A DNA stretch of 42,278 nucleotides, taken from the NCBI GenBank assembly GCA_900319035.1, contig ONMU01000015.1:1-42278 (forward strand). The letters are read 5' to 3'. Shown piece by piece: positions 9,313 through 18,241 of the stretch. How positions within the stretch are numbered: the stretch's first letter is position 1; the number at the start of each line of letters is the position of its first letter. The notes beneath the pieces are model-generated. The model had not been told where the DNA came from. It ran no database searches and saw nothing but the letters and a program-made list of their open reading frames with translations. Origin of the DNA: an uncultured Bacteroidales bacterium (GTDB lineage Bacteria; Bacteroidota; Bacteroidia; Bacteroidales; Paludibacteraceae). A program made the position numbers and the translations under genes.

Positions 9313-10866
9313 ATGAAAAAGATTTTTACTGTTTTAGTTGCCGGTCTGATGATGACGGCACAAGTAATGGCCGTAACGGTTCAAGACGTATGCGGTCAGT
9401 TTAACGGCGATTTGAATATCGGCGGAACACCTTATCTGAATAGATCCATTTACCTGCTGCCGGGTACAGTGGACAATGCGATCACATTCGTATTGCCGGA
9501 TTTTACCTTTGGTTCTAAAGGCAAATTAGGCAACATCGTTCTGCCAAATATCCCGATGGACGCAAACGGTCAGTTAACGCTGGAGGGCGCAACGCTCTAT
9601 CTGGACTCCATCAACGAGCGTGCCACCATCACGGTGCTGAACGGTCTTGAAGATGGTGGTATTACCTACAACTCTATCATTACGCATAATGATGCCATGG
9701 TGTTGCTCTCTATCCAAGCTCCGTCTCTGCTGGAACCTATCCTTGTACTCTTCGTTGGACAAGCAGCTCGCAGCAACAACTATGCGCTGCCTAATGGTGG
9801 TTTCGAGGGTCAGTGGGTAAGCAATGAGCCCGCAGCATGGCACTCATTCGGTACTGCTACCGGTGCGTTGGCTAATATGGTAGTAGACCACACCTATCAG
9901 TTTATTCCCTCCACACAGGTTCGTCCGGGTTCTGAGGGCACACAGAGTTCAATGCTGTCGTCTGACATGCTTGTCGGCGTCAAAGCTAATGGTAACTGCA
10001 CCAACGGACAAATCAACGCAGGTTCGACTACTGCAGATGATGCGGCAAATAACTACAATTTCTCTGATCCTGCTAACAATGGTTTCAACACGGCATTCCA
10101 AGGTCATCCGGACTCGATTGTCTTCTGGGCAAAATACCTGCCTGCTGACAAAGACCCGAATAACGAGATAAACAAAGCTCGTATGAGCACGATCATCACT
10201 ACCAACGCCCGTTATCAGGATCCTGAGACCGCCAACTACGGCGAGGTACGTATTGCAAAGGCAGAGGTCAACTTTGCCACTACCGCTGAGATGGGTTGGC
10301 AACGTATCTCCGTGCCGTTTGAGTACACCAGTTTTGCAGCTGAACCGGCTTATATCCTCACCACTTTCACCACGAACCAAGTGCCGGGCGGCGGTTCTTC
10401 TTACAACAAAGGCAGCTTTCTTTCTCCGAAATATGTATTGGATACCGTTTATCTGGACGATGTAGAGTTGATTTACAACAAGACTCTGAATTCCTTCTCG
10501 ATTGACGCTAATCAGTTGCATTTTACGCAGCACATAGCTACTGTTAACGAGAACTACTGTGATAGTTGCGCTGATTATATCGCTGCAGCCGACGGACTTA
10601 CCGCTCAGACCTTCATCGGTTTTGATGCTACCCACAAGTGCATCCATGTGTATGTCATCGCTGACGATTTCGCTCAGTCGGGTGCTTACAAACTGTACCG
10701 CGTTGAGTTCAGCAACAGCCAGACCGGCGATCTCGACCCGATTGATCAAGGCGTAGAGAACCTCCTGCACAATACCATCAGCAGCGAGAAAGTGCTCCTG
10801 AACGGTCAACTGTTCATCCGTCGCGGTGATGTTTGGTTCAATGCCGCAGGTATACGAGTAAAGTAA
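9313..10866 (+). CDS. Secreted calycin-like plus PCMD-domain protein with C-terminal tail
   Basis: 517 residues. A signal peptide (about 1-20) precedes a full calycin-like beta-barrel domain (about 24-155; FNGDLNIGGTPYLNRSIYLL, LGNIVLPNIPMDANGQLTL, ERATITVLNGLEDGG). A PCMD-like domain (about 158-395) is closely similar to that of the upstream gene (GFEGQWVSNEPAAWHSFGTA, INKARMSTIITTNARYQDPE, TVYLDDVELIYN). The shared tail closes it (VLLNGQLFIRRGDVWFNAAG). The upstream paralogue has lost most of the calycin domain and gained repeats. Last gene of the TonB-receptor operon, 29 bp after its neighbour, followed by a tandem array and a terminator. A ligand-binding surface role is an inference from the calycin fold and the neighbouring receptor. 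Confidence 0.82.
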   Translation: MKKIFTVLVAGLMMTAQVMAVTVQDVCGQFNGDLNIGGTPYLNRSIYLLPGTVDNAITFVLPDFTFGSKGKLGNIVLPNIPMDANGQLTLEGATLYLDSINERATITVLNGLEDGGITYNSIITHNDAMVLLSIQAPSLLEPILVLFVGQAARSNNYALPNGGFEGQWVSNEPAAWHSFGTATGALANMVVDHTYQFIPSTQVRPGSEGTQSSMLSSDMLVGVKANGNCTNGQINAGSTTADDAANNYNFSDPANNGFNTAFQGHPDSIVFWAKYLPADKDPNNEINKARMSTIITTNARYQDPETANYGEVRIAKAEVNFATTAEMGWQRISVPFEYTSFAAEPAYILTTFTTNQVPGGGSSYNKGSFLSPKYVLDTVYLDDVELIYNKTLNSFSIDANQLHFTQHIATVNENYCDSCADYIAAADGLTAQTFIGFDATHKCIHVYVIADDFAQSGAYKLYRVEFSNSQTGDLDPIDQGVENLLHNTISSEKVLLNGQLFIRRGDVWFNAAGIRVK

Positions 10867-10897
10867 TTTGACATTTGTCATTTGTCATTTGACATTT
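10863..10897. repeat. 7-bp tandem array overlapping a stop codon
   Basis: Units GTAATTT, GACATTT, GTCATTT, GTCATTT and GACATTT. The TAA stop of the upstream gene lies within the first unit. The GACATTT unit also occurs inside xylB (37184-37257). Confidence 0.8.
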
Positions 10898-10908
10898 GAA
10901 AGTTATTT

Positions 10909-10943
10909 AGAGAAATCCTCAATTCGGGGATTTCTCTTTTTTA
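10909..10943 (+). terminator. Intrinsic terminator of the TonB-receptor operon
   Basis: AGAGAAATCC and GGATTTCTCT form a perfect 10-bp stem around a 9-base loop, followed by six T residues. Confidence 0.88.
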
Positions 10944-10955
10944 TGTTCTGCTCCG

Positions 10956-10970
10956 ATACGATTATTAAGA
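10956..10970. promoter_or_regulatory. 15-bp word shared with the upstream region of the TonB-receptor operon
   Basis: ATACGATTATTAAGA is identical to 3707-3721. It ends 69 bp before the -7 element at 11040; the other copy ends 71 bp before its -7 element. The flanking sequences differ, so this looks like a conserved binding site rather than a duplicated region. Confidence 0.5.
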
Positions 10971-11015
10971 ATCAGTTACAACCTATTATTAAAAACACGC
11001 GCGCGTACGTAAATA

Positions 11016-11047
11016 TTTGCGTATTTAAAATAAATATATTAATTTTG
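11016..11047 (+). promoter_or_regulatory. Bacteroidetes-type promoter of the 1692-residue surface protein gene
   Basis: TTTG at 11016-11019, a 20-bp spacer and TAATTTTG at 11040-11047. The predicted leader is about 110 nt. Confidence 0.8.
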
Positions 11048-11162
11048 CACGCTTTTTTGAGGATATATAGAAGCGATTCTTACGTTTTATCTTAAAAATC
11101 GTACATTTTGCAAACCCCACTTAGCAAAACGAAAAGTAAACAATAAATTTATATAATCAGGT

Positions 11163-14100
11163 ATGAAAAAGATTCATTTATTCATCGTATGTGCTCTACT
11201 CACTCTTAGCGCATGGAGTACGTACGTTCATGCTGCCAATGTCACGTTGACAATGAACTTAAATGCAAGTCCAGCAGCAGGTGGTTCCGTATCTTTAGAC
11301 GGCAACTCTTACAAGGCTTCAGCTACGGATGTGCATGCTGGAGAATCAACCATGTCGTGGTTTGTTTATTCTACAGTCTCGCATGATTTTTATTTGTATG
11401 CAAATGCCAATGAGGATTATGTGTTCAAGGGCTTTGCAACTTCGGAGTCTGCTAATAGCGGAAACACGAACAATCCGTACAAGGTAACAATGTCTAAGCA
11501 AGGAGCGTTGGGTGGTGCATCAGATACAAAGACTTATTATGCCATCTTTGCGAAGATGAAAGCAGAGAGCGAGGATGAGTTGGCTTTTGGTCAAGTATTG
11601 AAGAATCATTCCAAATCATTGTCAGTCACCGTAAAACACGTTCACGCCGGTTCAGTGACTGCCTCTTTACAAGGCAATGAGGATGGCTTATTTGCTATTA
11701 CATCAGGTTCTTCTGCTTCATCTAACCAAAATGAAGTAAGCACTACCGTGACTGTTACATATAGTCCTGTTGAGTCAGAGACTGAAGCTTCGGCTACACT
11801 GGTGATCACCAGCAATAACGGTTTGAGTTCCATCAGCATTCCGCTGTCCGGTAGTTGTCCTCCACAGTTAACACCGGAGTTCACTCTGCCTAAGACTGAG
11901 ATTGAGTTGGAAGAGACAGTAGCATTCACATTCAGTGAGTTTACCGACCCGCAAGTCGTTGTAGCAGACGAGAGCATCGTTTCTTATGATGCAGTCAATC
12001 ACACGCTGACTGGTTTGGCACTCGGTTCTACTACCGTCACCTTGACCCAAGAAGAAACAGGTGAGGTATTGGCAGCAGAGAAGGTGTTTACCGTAACGGT
12101 AACAAAGATCAATCCGCTTTTGGCTATCACTGAAGGCGGCTACGCGAAGACGCTGATCAGCATCCTTCCTAATGGTCAGACGACCATCGGTTTCTCTACT
12201 CGTTCGAACGCGGAGTTAAGTTTCGTACAAGTTTCAGGAGAAGCATACGTTTCTTACAATAATGACACTCATGTGATGAGCGCGATAGGTAAAGGTGTAG
12301 CAGAATTCGTTGCATCTCAACCAGAGAATGATCGCTATTTTGCAGCAGAGGCTCGCGTTTCCGTATGGGTTAAATCCAAATACCACGTTCCTGTAACCGT
12401 TGACCAGAGCTTGTATAACGATGGTAATTTCAAGACCGGAGTCAGCGGAGATAACTCATGGTACGAGAGTAGTGTCTGTGTCGGTGGTGAAAATGGTTGG
12501 TTAGACGGTGTAGCTAACTGGGATGACAAGTATGTAGAGTTCCATTTTGAAGGTATTCCCGATAAACTGTCTTTCGAGTTTAAGTATATCTATCGCGATG
12601 ACTTAGCAAACAAGATGACGGCAACAGCCCCAGGTTCAAGTTCTGTTGCTGGTGAGAAATATTTCCTTTACATTGAAGAGAGTGCCGATCGAGCAAACTG
12701 GACTCCTATCTCTTGGCAGCATACAGAGCCGAATAAATCGGCATGGTTGACCTCCGGTGACCAGCAGTTAAAGAAAACTACACGTTACCTGCGTTTCCAC
12801 CTCCATGCTAACTACGGCGCATTGTACCGCAATATTCATATCTCCGAACTCAAATACGTAGAAGACCCTGTTCCGTCATCAATCGATTTGGGAACAGCAG
12901 TCATCAACTCAGGAGAAGTGAAAGCTAATCCGTATATTAACTGGTGTAATATTGCTCCTATGAGTGTAGTATCCTCGAATGACCGCTTTACCGTTACTCC
13001 GGCATCGTTTGGAAACTACGAGGAGTACGGAACTCAAGTGTTGGAGATCAGTTATACGCATAGTAATGTAGTCGGTGCGCAAGAGGCAGATATTACGATT
13101 AGCAACACGGAAGCTGCTTATACCAAAACTATTCACGTTACTGCCAACACCACCAAACGTCCTCAAACTATTGAGTGGAATGCAGACTTGGCGGCTACCG
13201 GCTTTGCAATGAATACAGACGAGCAGTATCCGGACGCATTGATTCCTACAGTAGCTACAGCTACCAATGGTGAGCGCGTCACCTTCATTTCCGATAATCC
13301 GGATGTAATTGAAGTCATAGCGGATACCGCATTGTTGGCCAAGACAGTAGGAACGGCAAATATCACCGCTTACCAAGTTGGTGATAATGAGTACGACGAG
13401 GTTTCGGACACGAAGCAGTTTGTTGTTACTGAGTTGCTCAAGCAAACGATTACTTGGGATCAGAATTTCTTAAGTCTTCTGACGACGTCAGAACCCGTAG
13501 TCCTGACAGCAACGGCTTCTAGCGGCGGTGAAGTTACTTATAGCTCTGGAGATGAGCATGTTGTAACAATTATTGATGGCGTGCTCACCGTAGTAGGCGA
13601 AGGAGAGACTTATATCACTGCCACGCAAGGCGGTGGAGAAATTAACGAGCATACGTATCTTTCTATCTCGATGAATAATTATGTCATCGTACGTAACCCT
13701 GCTTCGCAGTGTAATGGTTTGGCTTTGGCACAAGGTTCGCTCACGTTGGGAAGCCAACTCAAACGCGAGACATACAATCTCTTCGGTATACCACAGACCC
13801 TGACTTTCTCTGCATATCACGGAGAAAAGAGCGCAAACTGGGGTACCGGTGTCTCCTACGCAGAGTTGGTAGTAGATCAGTACGCATGCATCAACGGTCA
13901 GTGGGATTGGTACACGGTCTTCAACCAAGTCGTAGGCACATCAGCTTCTTCCTATAGCGCTCCGATAGATGAGACCGCTACTAAGATCCGTTTCTCAACC
14001 GGTGAGACTGCTGTAAATCACACCATAACGGATATCCGCGTAACGAGACAGAAATTCATGCGTTCGGATGTAACGGCTGTTGATGAGAATGTTGAGGCAA

Positions 14101-16241
14101 ACGCTACTTGGCAAAAGACCATCACCATCAGTCACTCCAATATCGATCTCATGACCGTGACATCCAAGCAAGGACTGCTGAATATCAATGTCACGACTCT
14201 GGGAGAAGGATGCGATGATTTCAGCGATGATGCCTTTACCGTTTCGTTCACTCCGACCGTCAAATACGAGGATTATTATGACACGATTGTCATCACCGAC
14301 GAGAAAGCAGAGCCGACCATCATCGAGATTCCGGTTCATCTCTTCTCGCAGGGATTAAACCAAGTCATCAATGACTTCGAGTTAGCTGCATCGTGCCTGA
14401 CGACCAATGTGTTGGAGCCTTTCCACGCTACAGCAACGAGCGGTTTGGAGGTTGTTTACCTCAGTTCGGACAGCACTATCGCTTATGTAGATGAGAACAA
14501 GCAGCTGATCATCCTTGCTGCCGGAACGGTTACTATCACCGCTTATCAGGCAGGTGACGAGCGTTTCGAGTCCGCTTCGGACGACAAGACGATAGAAATC
14601 CAGTTGACACCGACGACGATCACCGACGCTCCGCAAGCAACTGAAATCGCAGTAGGACAGAGTCTTGCTAACTCCAAGCTCATCGGCGGACAGGGCTCTG
14701 TAGAAGGTTCGTTCGCTTGGCAAGCTCCTGAGACGATGCCGGATGCAGGAGAGCAGACCTTCACGGTAGTCTTCACCCCGACGTATAATAGCATCTATGC
14801 TGCTGCTACCATCGAGGTGACAGTTCATGTAGAAGACGGTAAACTCACACAGACTATCACATGGGAGGATGTCTTCCCCGAGCTGTTCTACAAAGGAATG
14901 AGCTTCGAACTGACCGCTACGGCTTCGTCCGAACTGCCTGTAGAATATACCTCTTCCGATGAGACGATCGCACGTATAGAAGGTACGACCCTCTATCCTT
15001 TGGCCGCCGGTACAGTAACGATCTCGGCTTTGCAGAATGGTAACGAGTTCTATTTCGCTGCCGATTCGGTTAAGAAACAGCTGATCGTTTCTCCGATACC
15101 GACCACCTATGGTGAGTATCAGGCTGCTTTCTGCAACGGTGACTCGGTTGAGTTTGCCGGAACATGGTACTTCGTTGCTACTGCAGATAGCGTCCTTGTG
15201 CCGGAGAAGAACATCTACGGAGGTGACTCCATCGTAGCATTCACAGCTACCGTTCTGCCGCGTCATTTCTTTGCAAAGGACACGACTATTAACATGGATG
15301 ACAGTCTCCTTTGGCGCGAGAATGAATACGGACTCTTCACTCCGGGCACTTACACGCTGTACGACTCGCTCAAAAACATCGAAGGCTGCGACTCTGTATA
15401 TGCGCTGCAGTTGACGGTGAACGCTATTCCTTACCTCATTGAGGAAGTGACAACCGCTTGTCAGCACGAAGATGCCCTCTGGCGTGACCAGACGCTGCCT
15501 AGCGCTGAAGCAGGTACGTTCGTTCTCTATGACTCGCTGCAGTCGATCTACGGCATGGACTCTGTTTATCAGTTGACGCTGACCGTTTATCCGACCTATG
15601 CCCTCGAAGACGAAGCACAAACGATCTACGTAGGCGCAGCGGCTGAATGGCGAGGCATCGACTTGAGCCTGATTCCTGTTGGCGATACTATCCTGACGAA
15701 GATCTATCCGACCATCATGGGCTGTGACTCCGTCTATACGATGCGCCTGACGGTGAACGAAGCACCGACAACCTATGGTGTTGACTCGATCTATATCTGC
15801 GGAAGAGGAGATGTTGCTTACTATGACAACGTAGAGTACTCCAAGCCGAGCAAGACGCCGTTCACGGTGACATTGAGCACTCCGAATCAGTTTGGCGGAG
15901 ACTCCATCGTGGAGTTGTGGGTTCTCGCTTCGAACAAATATGACATGTCTTTCAGCAAGGAGATCAAAGAAGGTGACGAGGAAGAATGGCAAGGTATTGA
16001 CTTGAGTCTCCTGCCTGCCGGAGATACCACGCTCGTAGTTATCTACACGACAGTTCACGGATGTGACTCCACCTTTACGCTCCATCTGACCGTCAAGCCC
16101 GTACAACAGACAACGACGGCATTGGATAACGCAGACGCAGTAGAGGACAAGCCGTACAAGTTCTTCCATAACGGACAGATGTACATCCGCAAGAACGGTC
16201 AACTCTATAATCTCCAAGGTATCAAGGTAGATGAAGAGTAA
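11163..16241 (+). CDS. Large secreted multidomain (Ig-like/GCDSVY-repeat) surface protein with C-terminal tail
   Basis: 1692 residues with a signal peptide ending near residue 24. I see no catalytic domain. The N-terminal part has a stretch like bacterial Ig/ASPM-type sheets (about 125-235). A central region around 400-580 (WYESSVCVGGENGWLDG) resembles a carbohydrate-binding jelly roll. Several Big2/HYR-like Ig modules recur between about 670 and 1300 (TATASSGGEVTYSSGDEHVV and TATASSELPVEYTSSDETIA). Six 50-residue repeats (about 1310-1660) end in GCDSVY..LTV or GGDSIV and are of the same type as in the protein at 6653. The last about 25 residues carry the shared tail (FFHNGQMYIRKNGQLYNLQG). 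It probably works as a surface adhesin or binding protein; the target is unknown. It has its own promoter and terminator. Confidence 0.8.
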   Translation: MKKIHLFIVCALLTLSAWSTYVHAANVTLTMNLNASPAAGGSVSLDGNSYKASATDVHAGESTMSWFVYSTVSHDFYLYANANEDYVFKGFATSESANSGNTNNPYKVTMSKQGALGGASDTKTYYAIFAKMKAESEDELAFGQVLKNHSKSLSVTVKHVHAGSVTASLQGNEDGLFAITSGSSASSNQNEVSTTVTVTYSPVESETEASATLVITSNNGLSSISIPLSGSCPPQLTPEFTLPKTEIELEETVAFTFSEFTDPQVVVADESIVSYDAVNHTLTGLALGSTTVTLTQEETGEVLAAEKVFTVTVTKINPLLAITEGGYAKTLISILPNGQTTIGFSTRSNAELSFVQVSGEAYVSYNNDTHVMSAIGKGVAEFVASQPENDRYFAAEARVSVWVKSKYHVPVTVDQSLYNDGNFKTGVSGDNSWYESSVCVGGENGWLDGVANWDDKYVEFHFEGIPDKLSFEFKYIYRDDLANKMTATAPGSSSVAGEKYFLYIEESADRANWTPISWQHTEPNKSAWLTSGDQQLKKTTRYLRFHLHANYGALYRNIHISELKYVEDPVPSSIDLGTAVINSGEVKANPYINWCNIAPMSVVSSNDRFTVTPASFGNYEEYGTQVLEISYTHSNVVGAQEADITISNTEAAYTKTIHVTANTTKRPQTIEWNADLAATGFAMNTDEQYPDALIPTVATATNGERVTFISDNPDVIEVIADTALLAKTVGTANITAYQVGDNEYDEVSDTKQFVVTELLKQTITWDQNFLSLLTTSEPVVLTATASSGGEVTYSSGDEHVVTIIDGVLTVVGEGETYITATQGGGEINEHTYLSISMNNYVIVRNPASQCNGLALAQGSLTLGSQLKRETYNLFGIPQTLTFSAYHGEKSANWGTGVSYAELVVDQYACINGQWDWYTVFNQVVGTSASSYSAPIDETATKIRFSTGETAVNHTITDIRVTRQKFMRSDVTAVDENVEANATWQKTITISHSNIDLMTVTSKQGLLNINVTTLGEGCDDFSDDAFTVSFTPTVKYEDYYDTIVITDEKAEPTIIEIPVHLFSQGLNQVINDFELAASCLTTNVLEPFHATATSGLEVVYLSSDSTIAYVDENKQLIILAAGTVTITAYQAGDERFESASDDKTIEIQLTPTTITDAPQATEIAVGQSLANSKLIGGQGSVEGSFAWQAPETMPDAGEQTFTVVFTPTYNSIYAAATIEVTVHVEDGKLTQTITWEDVFPELFYKGMSFELTATASSELPVEYTSSDETIARIEGTTLYPLAAGTVTISALQNGNEFYFAADSVKKQLIVSPIPTTYGEYQAAFCNGDSVEFAGTWYFVATADSVLVPEKNIYGGDSIVAFTATVLPRHFFAKDTTINMDDSLLWRENEYGLFTPGTYTLYDSLKNIEGCDSVYALQLTVNAIPYLIEEVTTACQHEDALWRDQTLPSAEAGTFVLYDSLQSIYGMDSVYQLTLTVYPTYALEDEAQTIYVGAAAEWRGIDLSLIPVGDTILTKIYPTIMGCDSVYTMRLTVNEAPTTYGVDSIYICGRGDVAYYDNVEYSKPSKTPFTVTLSTPNQFGGDSIVELWVLASNKYDMSFSKEIKEGDEEEWQGIDLSLLPAGDTTLVVIYTTVHGCDSTFTLHLTVKPVQQTTTALDNADAVEDKPYKFFHNGQMYIRKNGQLYNLQGIKVDEE

Positions 16242-16260
16242 ACCATTCTGCAAACGATAC

Positions 16261-16302
16261 AAAAATAGAGTGTTCCGAATAATTGGAACACTCTATTTTT
16301 TG
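16261..16302. terminator. Bidirectional intrinsic terminator between convergent genes
   Basis: A perfect 16-bp inverted repeat (AAAAATAGAGTGTTCC and its complement at 16285-16300) surrounds an 8-base loop. It has A-rich and T-rich flanks, so it should work for the + strand surface protein gene and for the minus-strand peptidase gene. Confidence 0.93.
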
Positions 16303-16319
16303 TTGTGACTACTGTGCGA

Positions 16320-18098
16320 TCAGATCTCTATCGCTGCACATTTCTTAGCCAAGTAGGCTCTCTCCGCCTCGTTGAGCAGCGGGCTCACCTCCTTATAAAC
16401 GCGCACGTGGTAAGCATTGATCCAATCTATCTCGTCCTCGGTCATGAGACTCATCTCGATGAGGTTCGTGTCGTAGAAACAGAGGGTCAGCGTCTCGAAC
16501 GTCAGCCACTCGTCCTCGGTCGTCGTAGCCTTGGTCTGTTTGGCAGGAATGACGGTAATCAGGTTCTCCGTGCGGATTCCCCATTGTCCGGTACGATAGA
16601 TGCCCGGCTCGTCAGAGATGATGTGTCCGATTTCCAAAGCAGTGGGGTTATTATCGGTACGCACGTTCTGCGGTCCTTCGTGGCAGCCTAAGAAATGTCC
16701 AACTCCGTGACCTGTTCCGTGACCGAAAGTGATACCGGCTTCCCACATATATTGCTTAGCCAAAGCGTCCAGTTGGTTTCCACGCGTACCTTTCGGGAAA
16801 CGTGCACGCTGCAAGGCTATATGTCCCTTGAGCACATAAGTATAATCGAGTTTAGCCTGCTGCGGAATGCGTCCTCCGAGCCAAACGGTACGCGTGATAT
16901 CCGTCGTTCCATCCAGATACTGACCACCACTATCCAGCAGCAACATCCCTTCCGGCTTGACCTCTGCGCAGTTCTCTTTCGTAGCGGCATAATGGACTAT
17001 CGCTCCGTTGCCTTTGTAACCGGCTATCGTGCCAAAGCTCTCCTCCACAAAGTTCTCACCCTTCGCGCGGAACTCATGCAGTTTCTCCATCAGGTTCCAC
17101 TCTGTCTGCGTCTGTCCATTAGCAAACGCTTCCTCTTCGAGCCACTTGAAGAACCGAGTCAGAGCCGCAGCATCCTGACGCATAGCAATTCGCTCGCCTT
17201 CCAACTCCACGGCGTTCTTCTTCGCCTTGTCAATGAGAATCGGCGATTTGGTGTTGATCTTCTTGCATCCCTCGGGAACAGCTTCAAAGAGCGCCTCATT
17301 GACCTTGGCTCCATCGTACAACACCGTTCCGTTCAGAGAGCGGATATATTCAAACACCGCCTCGTACGGCTGCACGTCAATACGGTTAAAATCAAGGTAG
17401 TTCTGCGCTGCTGAATCCAGTTTCGCGTGGTCCACAAAGAGCGTACATTTATCGGCCTCGAGTACGAGATAAGAGATCACTACGGGGTTGTACTCCACAT
17501 CGTTTCCGCGGATATTGAGCAGCCAAGCAATCTCATCCAACGCACTGACAATCATTGCATTCGCTTTCTTCTTGGCGAGTTGCTCACGCATCCGCGCAAT
17601 CTTACTCTCCACCGTCTCACCGGCGAAGTCTGCACTGTACGGATAGAGTTTGTCCGCAGGAATAGCCGGACGACCTTCCGTCCAAAGAGGCTTGATCAGA
17701 TCAATGGATTTCAAGCTCACTTTCTCACTCCACTCCGCAAAATCGTTCACGCTGAACATCTCGGGATTGACTCCCACCAGTCCCTCCACATGCTCGCTCA
17801 ACCAATCCACCACACTCGGGCAGTCCACATCCGACTCACGCATCAACTCAATCGAACTGCCTTTCAGCTCAATACCTGCCTGCAGGTAATACCGGCTGTC
17901 CGTCCAGAGCAACGCACGATCCATCGTCACAACGACCGTTCCGCTCTCTCCTTGGAAGCCCGATAACCACTGCATCTCACACCAATGCGATGCCATATAT
18001 TCACTCGCGTGCGGGTCATTACCCGGCACTACATAAGCAGATAACCCGTTCTCACGCATCAATCCGCGAAGAGCGGCAAGATTGTCCAATACTGTCAT
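16320..18098 (-). CDS. pepP: Xaa-Pro aminopeptidase (M24B family)
   Basis: 592 residues with the three-domain layout of long aminopeptidase P: two creatinase-like N-terminal domains (about 5-300) and a C-terminal M24 pita-bread domain. The metal-binding residues are recognisable: Asp in LLLDSGGQYLDGTTDITR (two), His in GHGTGHGVGHFLGCHEGP, Glu in SDEPGIY and Glu in GIRTENL. It removes N-terminal residues preceding proline. No signal peptide is visible, so it is cytoplasmic. It stands alone with its own promoter and shares the bidirectional terminator. The symbol is by family; long bacterial forms are also simply called M24 aminopeptidase. Confidence 0.94.
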   Translation of the reverse strand: MTVLDNLAALRGLMRENGLSAYVVPGNDPHASEYMASHWCEMQWLSGFQGESGTVVVTMDRALLWTDSRYYLQAGIELKGSSIELMRESDVDCPSVVDWLSEHVEGLVGVNPEMFSVNDFAEWSEKVSLKSIDLIKPLWTEGRPAIPADKLYPYSADFAGETVESKIARMREQLAKKKANAMIVSALDEIAWLLNIRGNDVEYNPVVISYLVLEADKCTLFVDHAKLDSAAQNYLDFNRIDVQPYEAVFEYIRSLNGTVLYDGAKVNEALFEAVPEGCKKINTKSPILIDKAKKNAVELEGERIAMRQDAAALTRFFKWLEEEAFANGQTQTEWNLMEKLHEFRAKGENFVEESFGTIAGYKGNGAIVHYAATKENCAEVKPEGMLLLDSGGQYLDGTTDITRTVWLGGRIPQQAKLDYTYVLKGHIALQRARFPKGTRGNQLDALAKQYMWEAGITFGHGTGHGVGHFLGCHEGPQNVRTDNNPTALEIGHIISDEPGIYRTGQWGIRTENLITVIPAKQTKATTTEDEWLTFETLTLCFYDTNLIEMSLMTEDEIDWINAYHVRVYKEVSPLLNEAERAYLAKKCAAIEI

Positions 18099-18116
18099 AC
18101 TAATTCAATTTTGATG

Positions 18117-18148
18117 CAAAAATACTACAAAAAAATGATATATGCAAA
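18117..18148 (-). promoter_or_regulatory. Bacteroidetes-type promoter of the aminopeptidase gene
   Basis: On the minus strand TTTG (18148-18145), a 20-bp spacer and TATTTTTG (18124-18117). The start codon follows within about 12 nt of the predicted transcription start. Confidence 0.8.
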
Positions 18149-18185
18149 TAAAATGCACTTATAACGGTAAAAAGTACAAAAAAAT

Positions 18186-18217
18186 TTGTGTATCTCAACA
18201 AATTTTAGTATCTTTGC
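18186..18217 (+). promoter_or_regulatory. Bacteroidetes-type promoter of the AsmA-like gene
   Basis: TTTG at 18186-18189, a 20-bp spacer and TATCTTTG at 18210-18217, divergent from the aminopeptidase promoter. Confidence 0.82.
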
Positions 18218-18241
18218 GCCAAATTAGAACAAATTTATATC

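Noticed and set aside
14382-16262. 626-residue open frame opposite the large surface protein gene
   Set aside because: It lies wholly antisense to a gene with signal peptide, clear repeats, promoter and terminator. Its translation is low-complexity Arg/Cys/Val-rich without domain signs.
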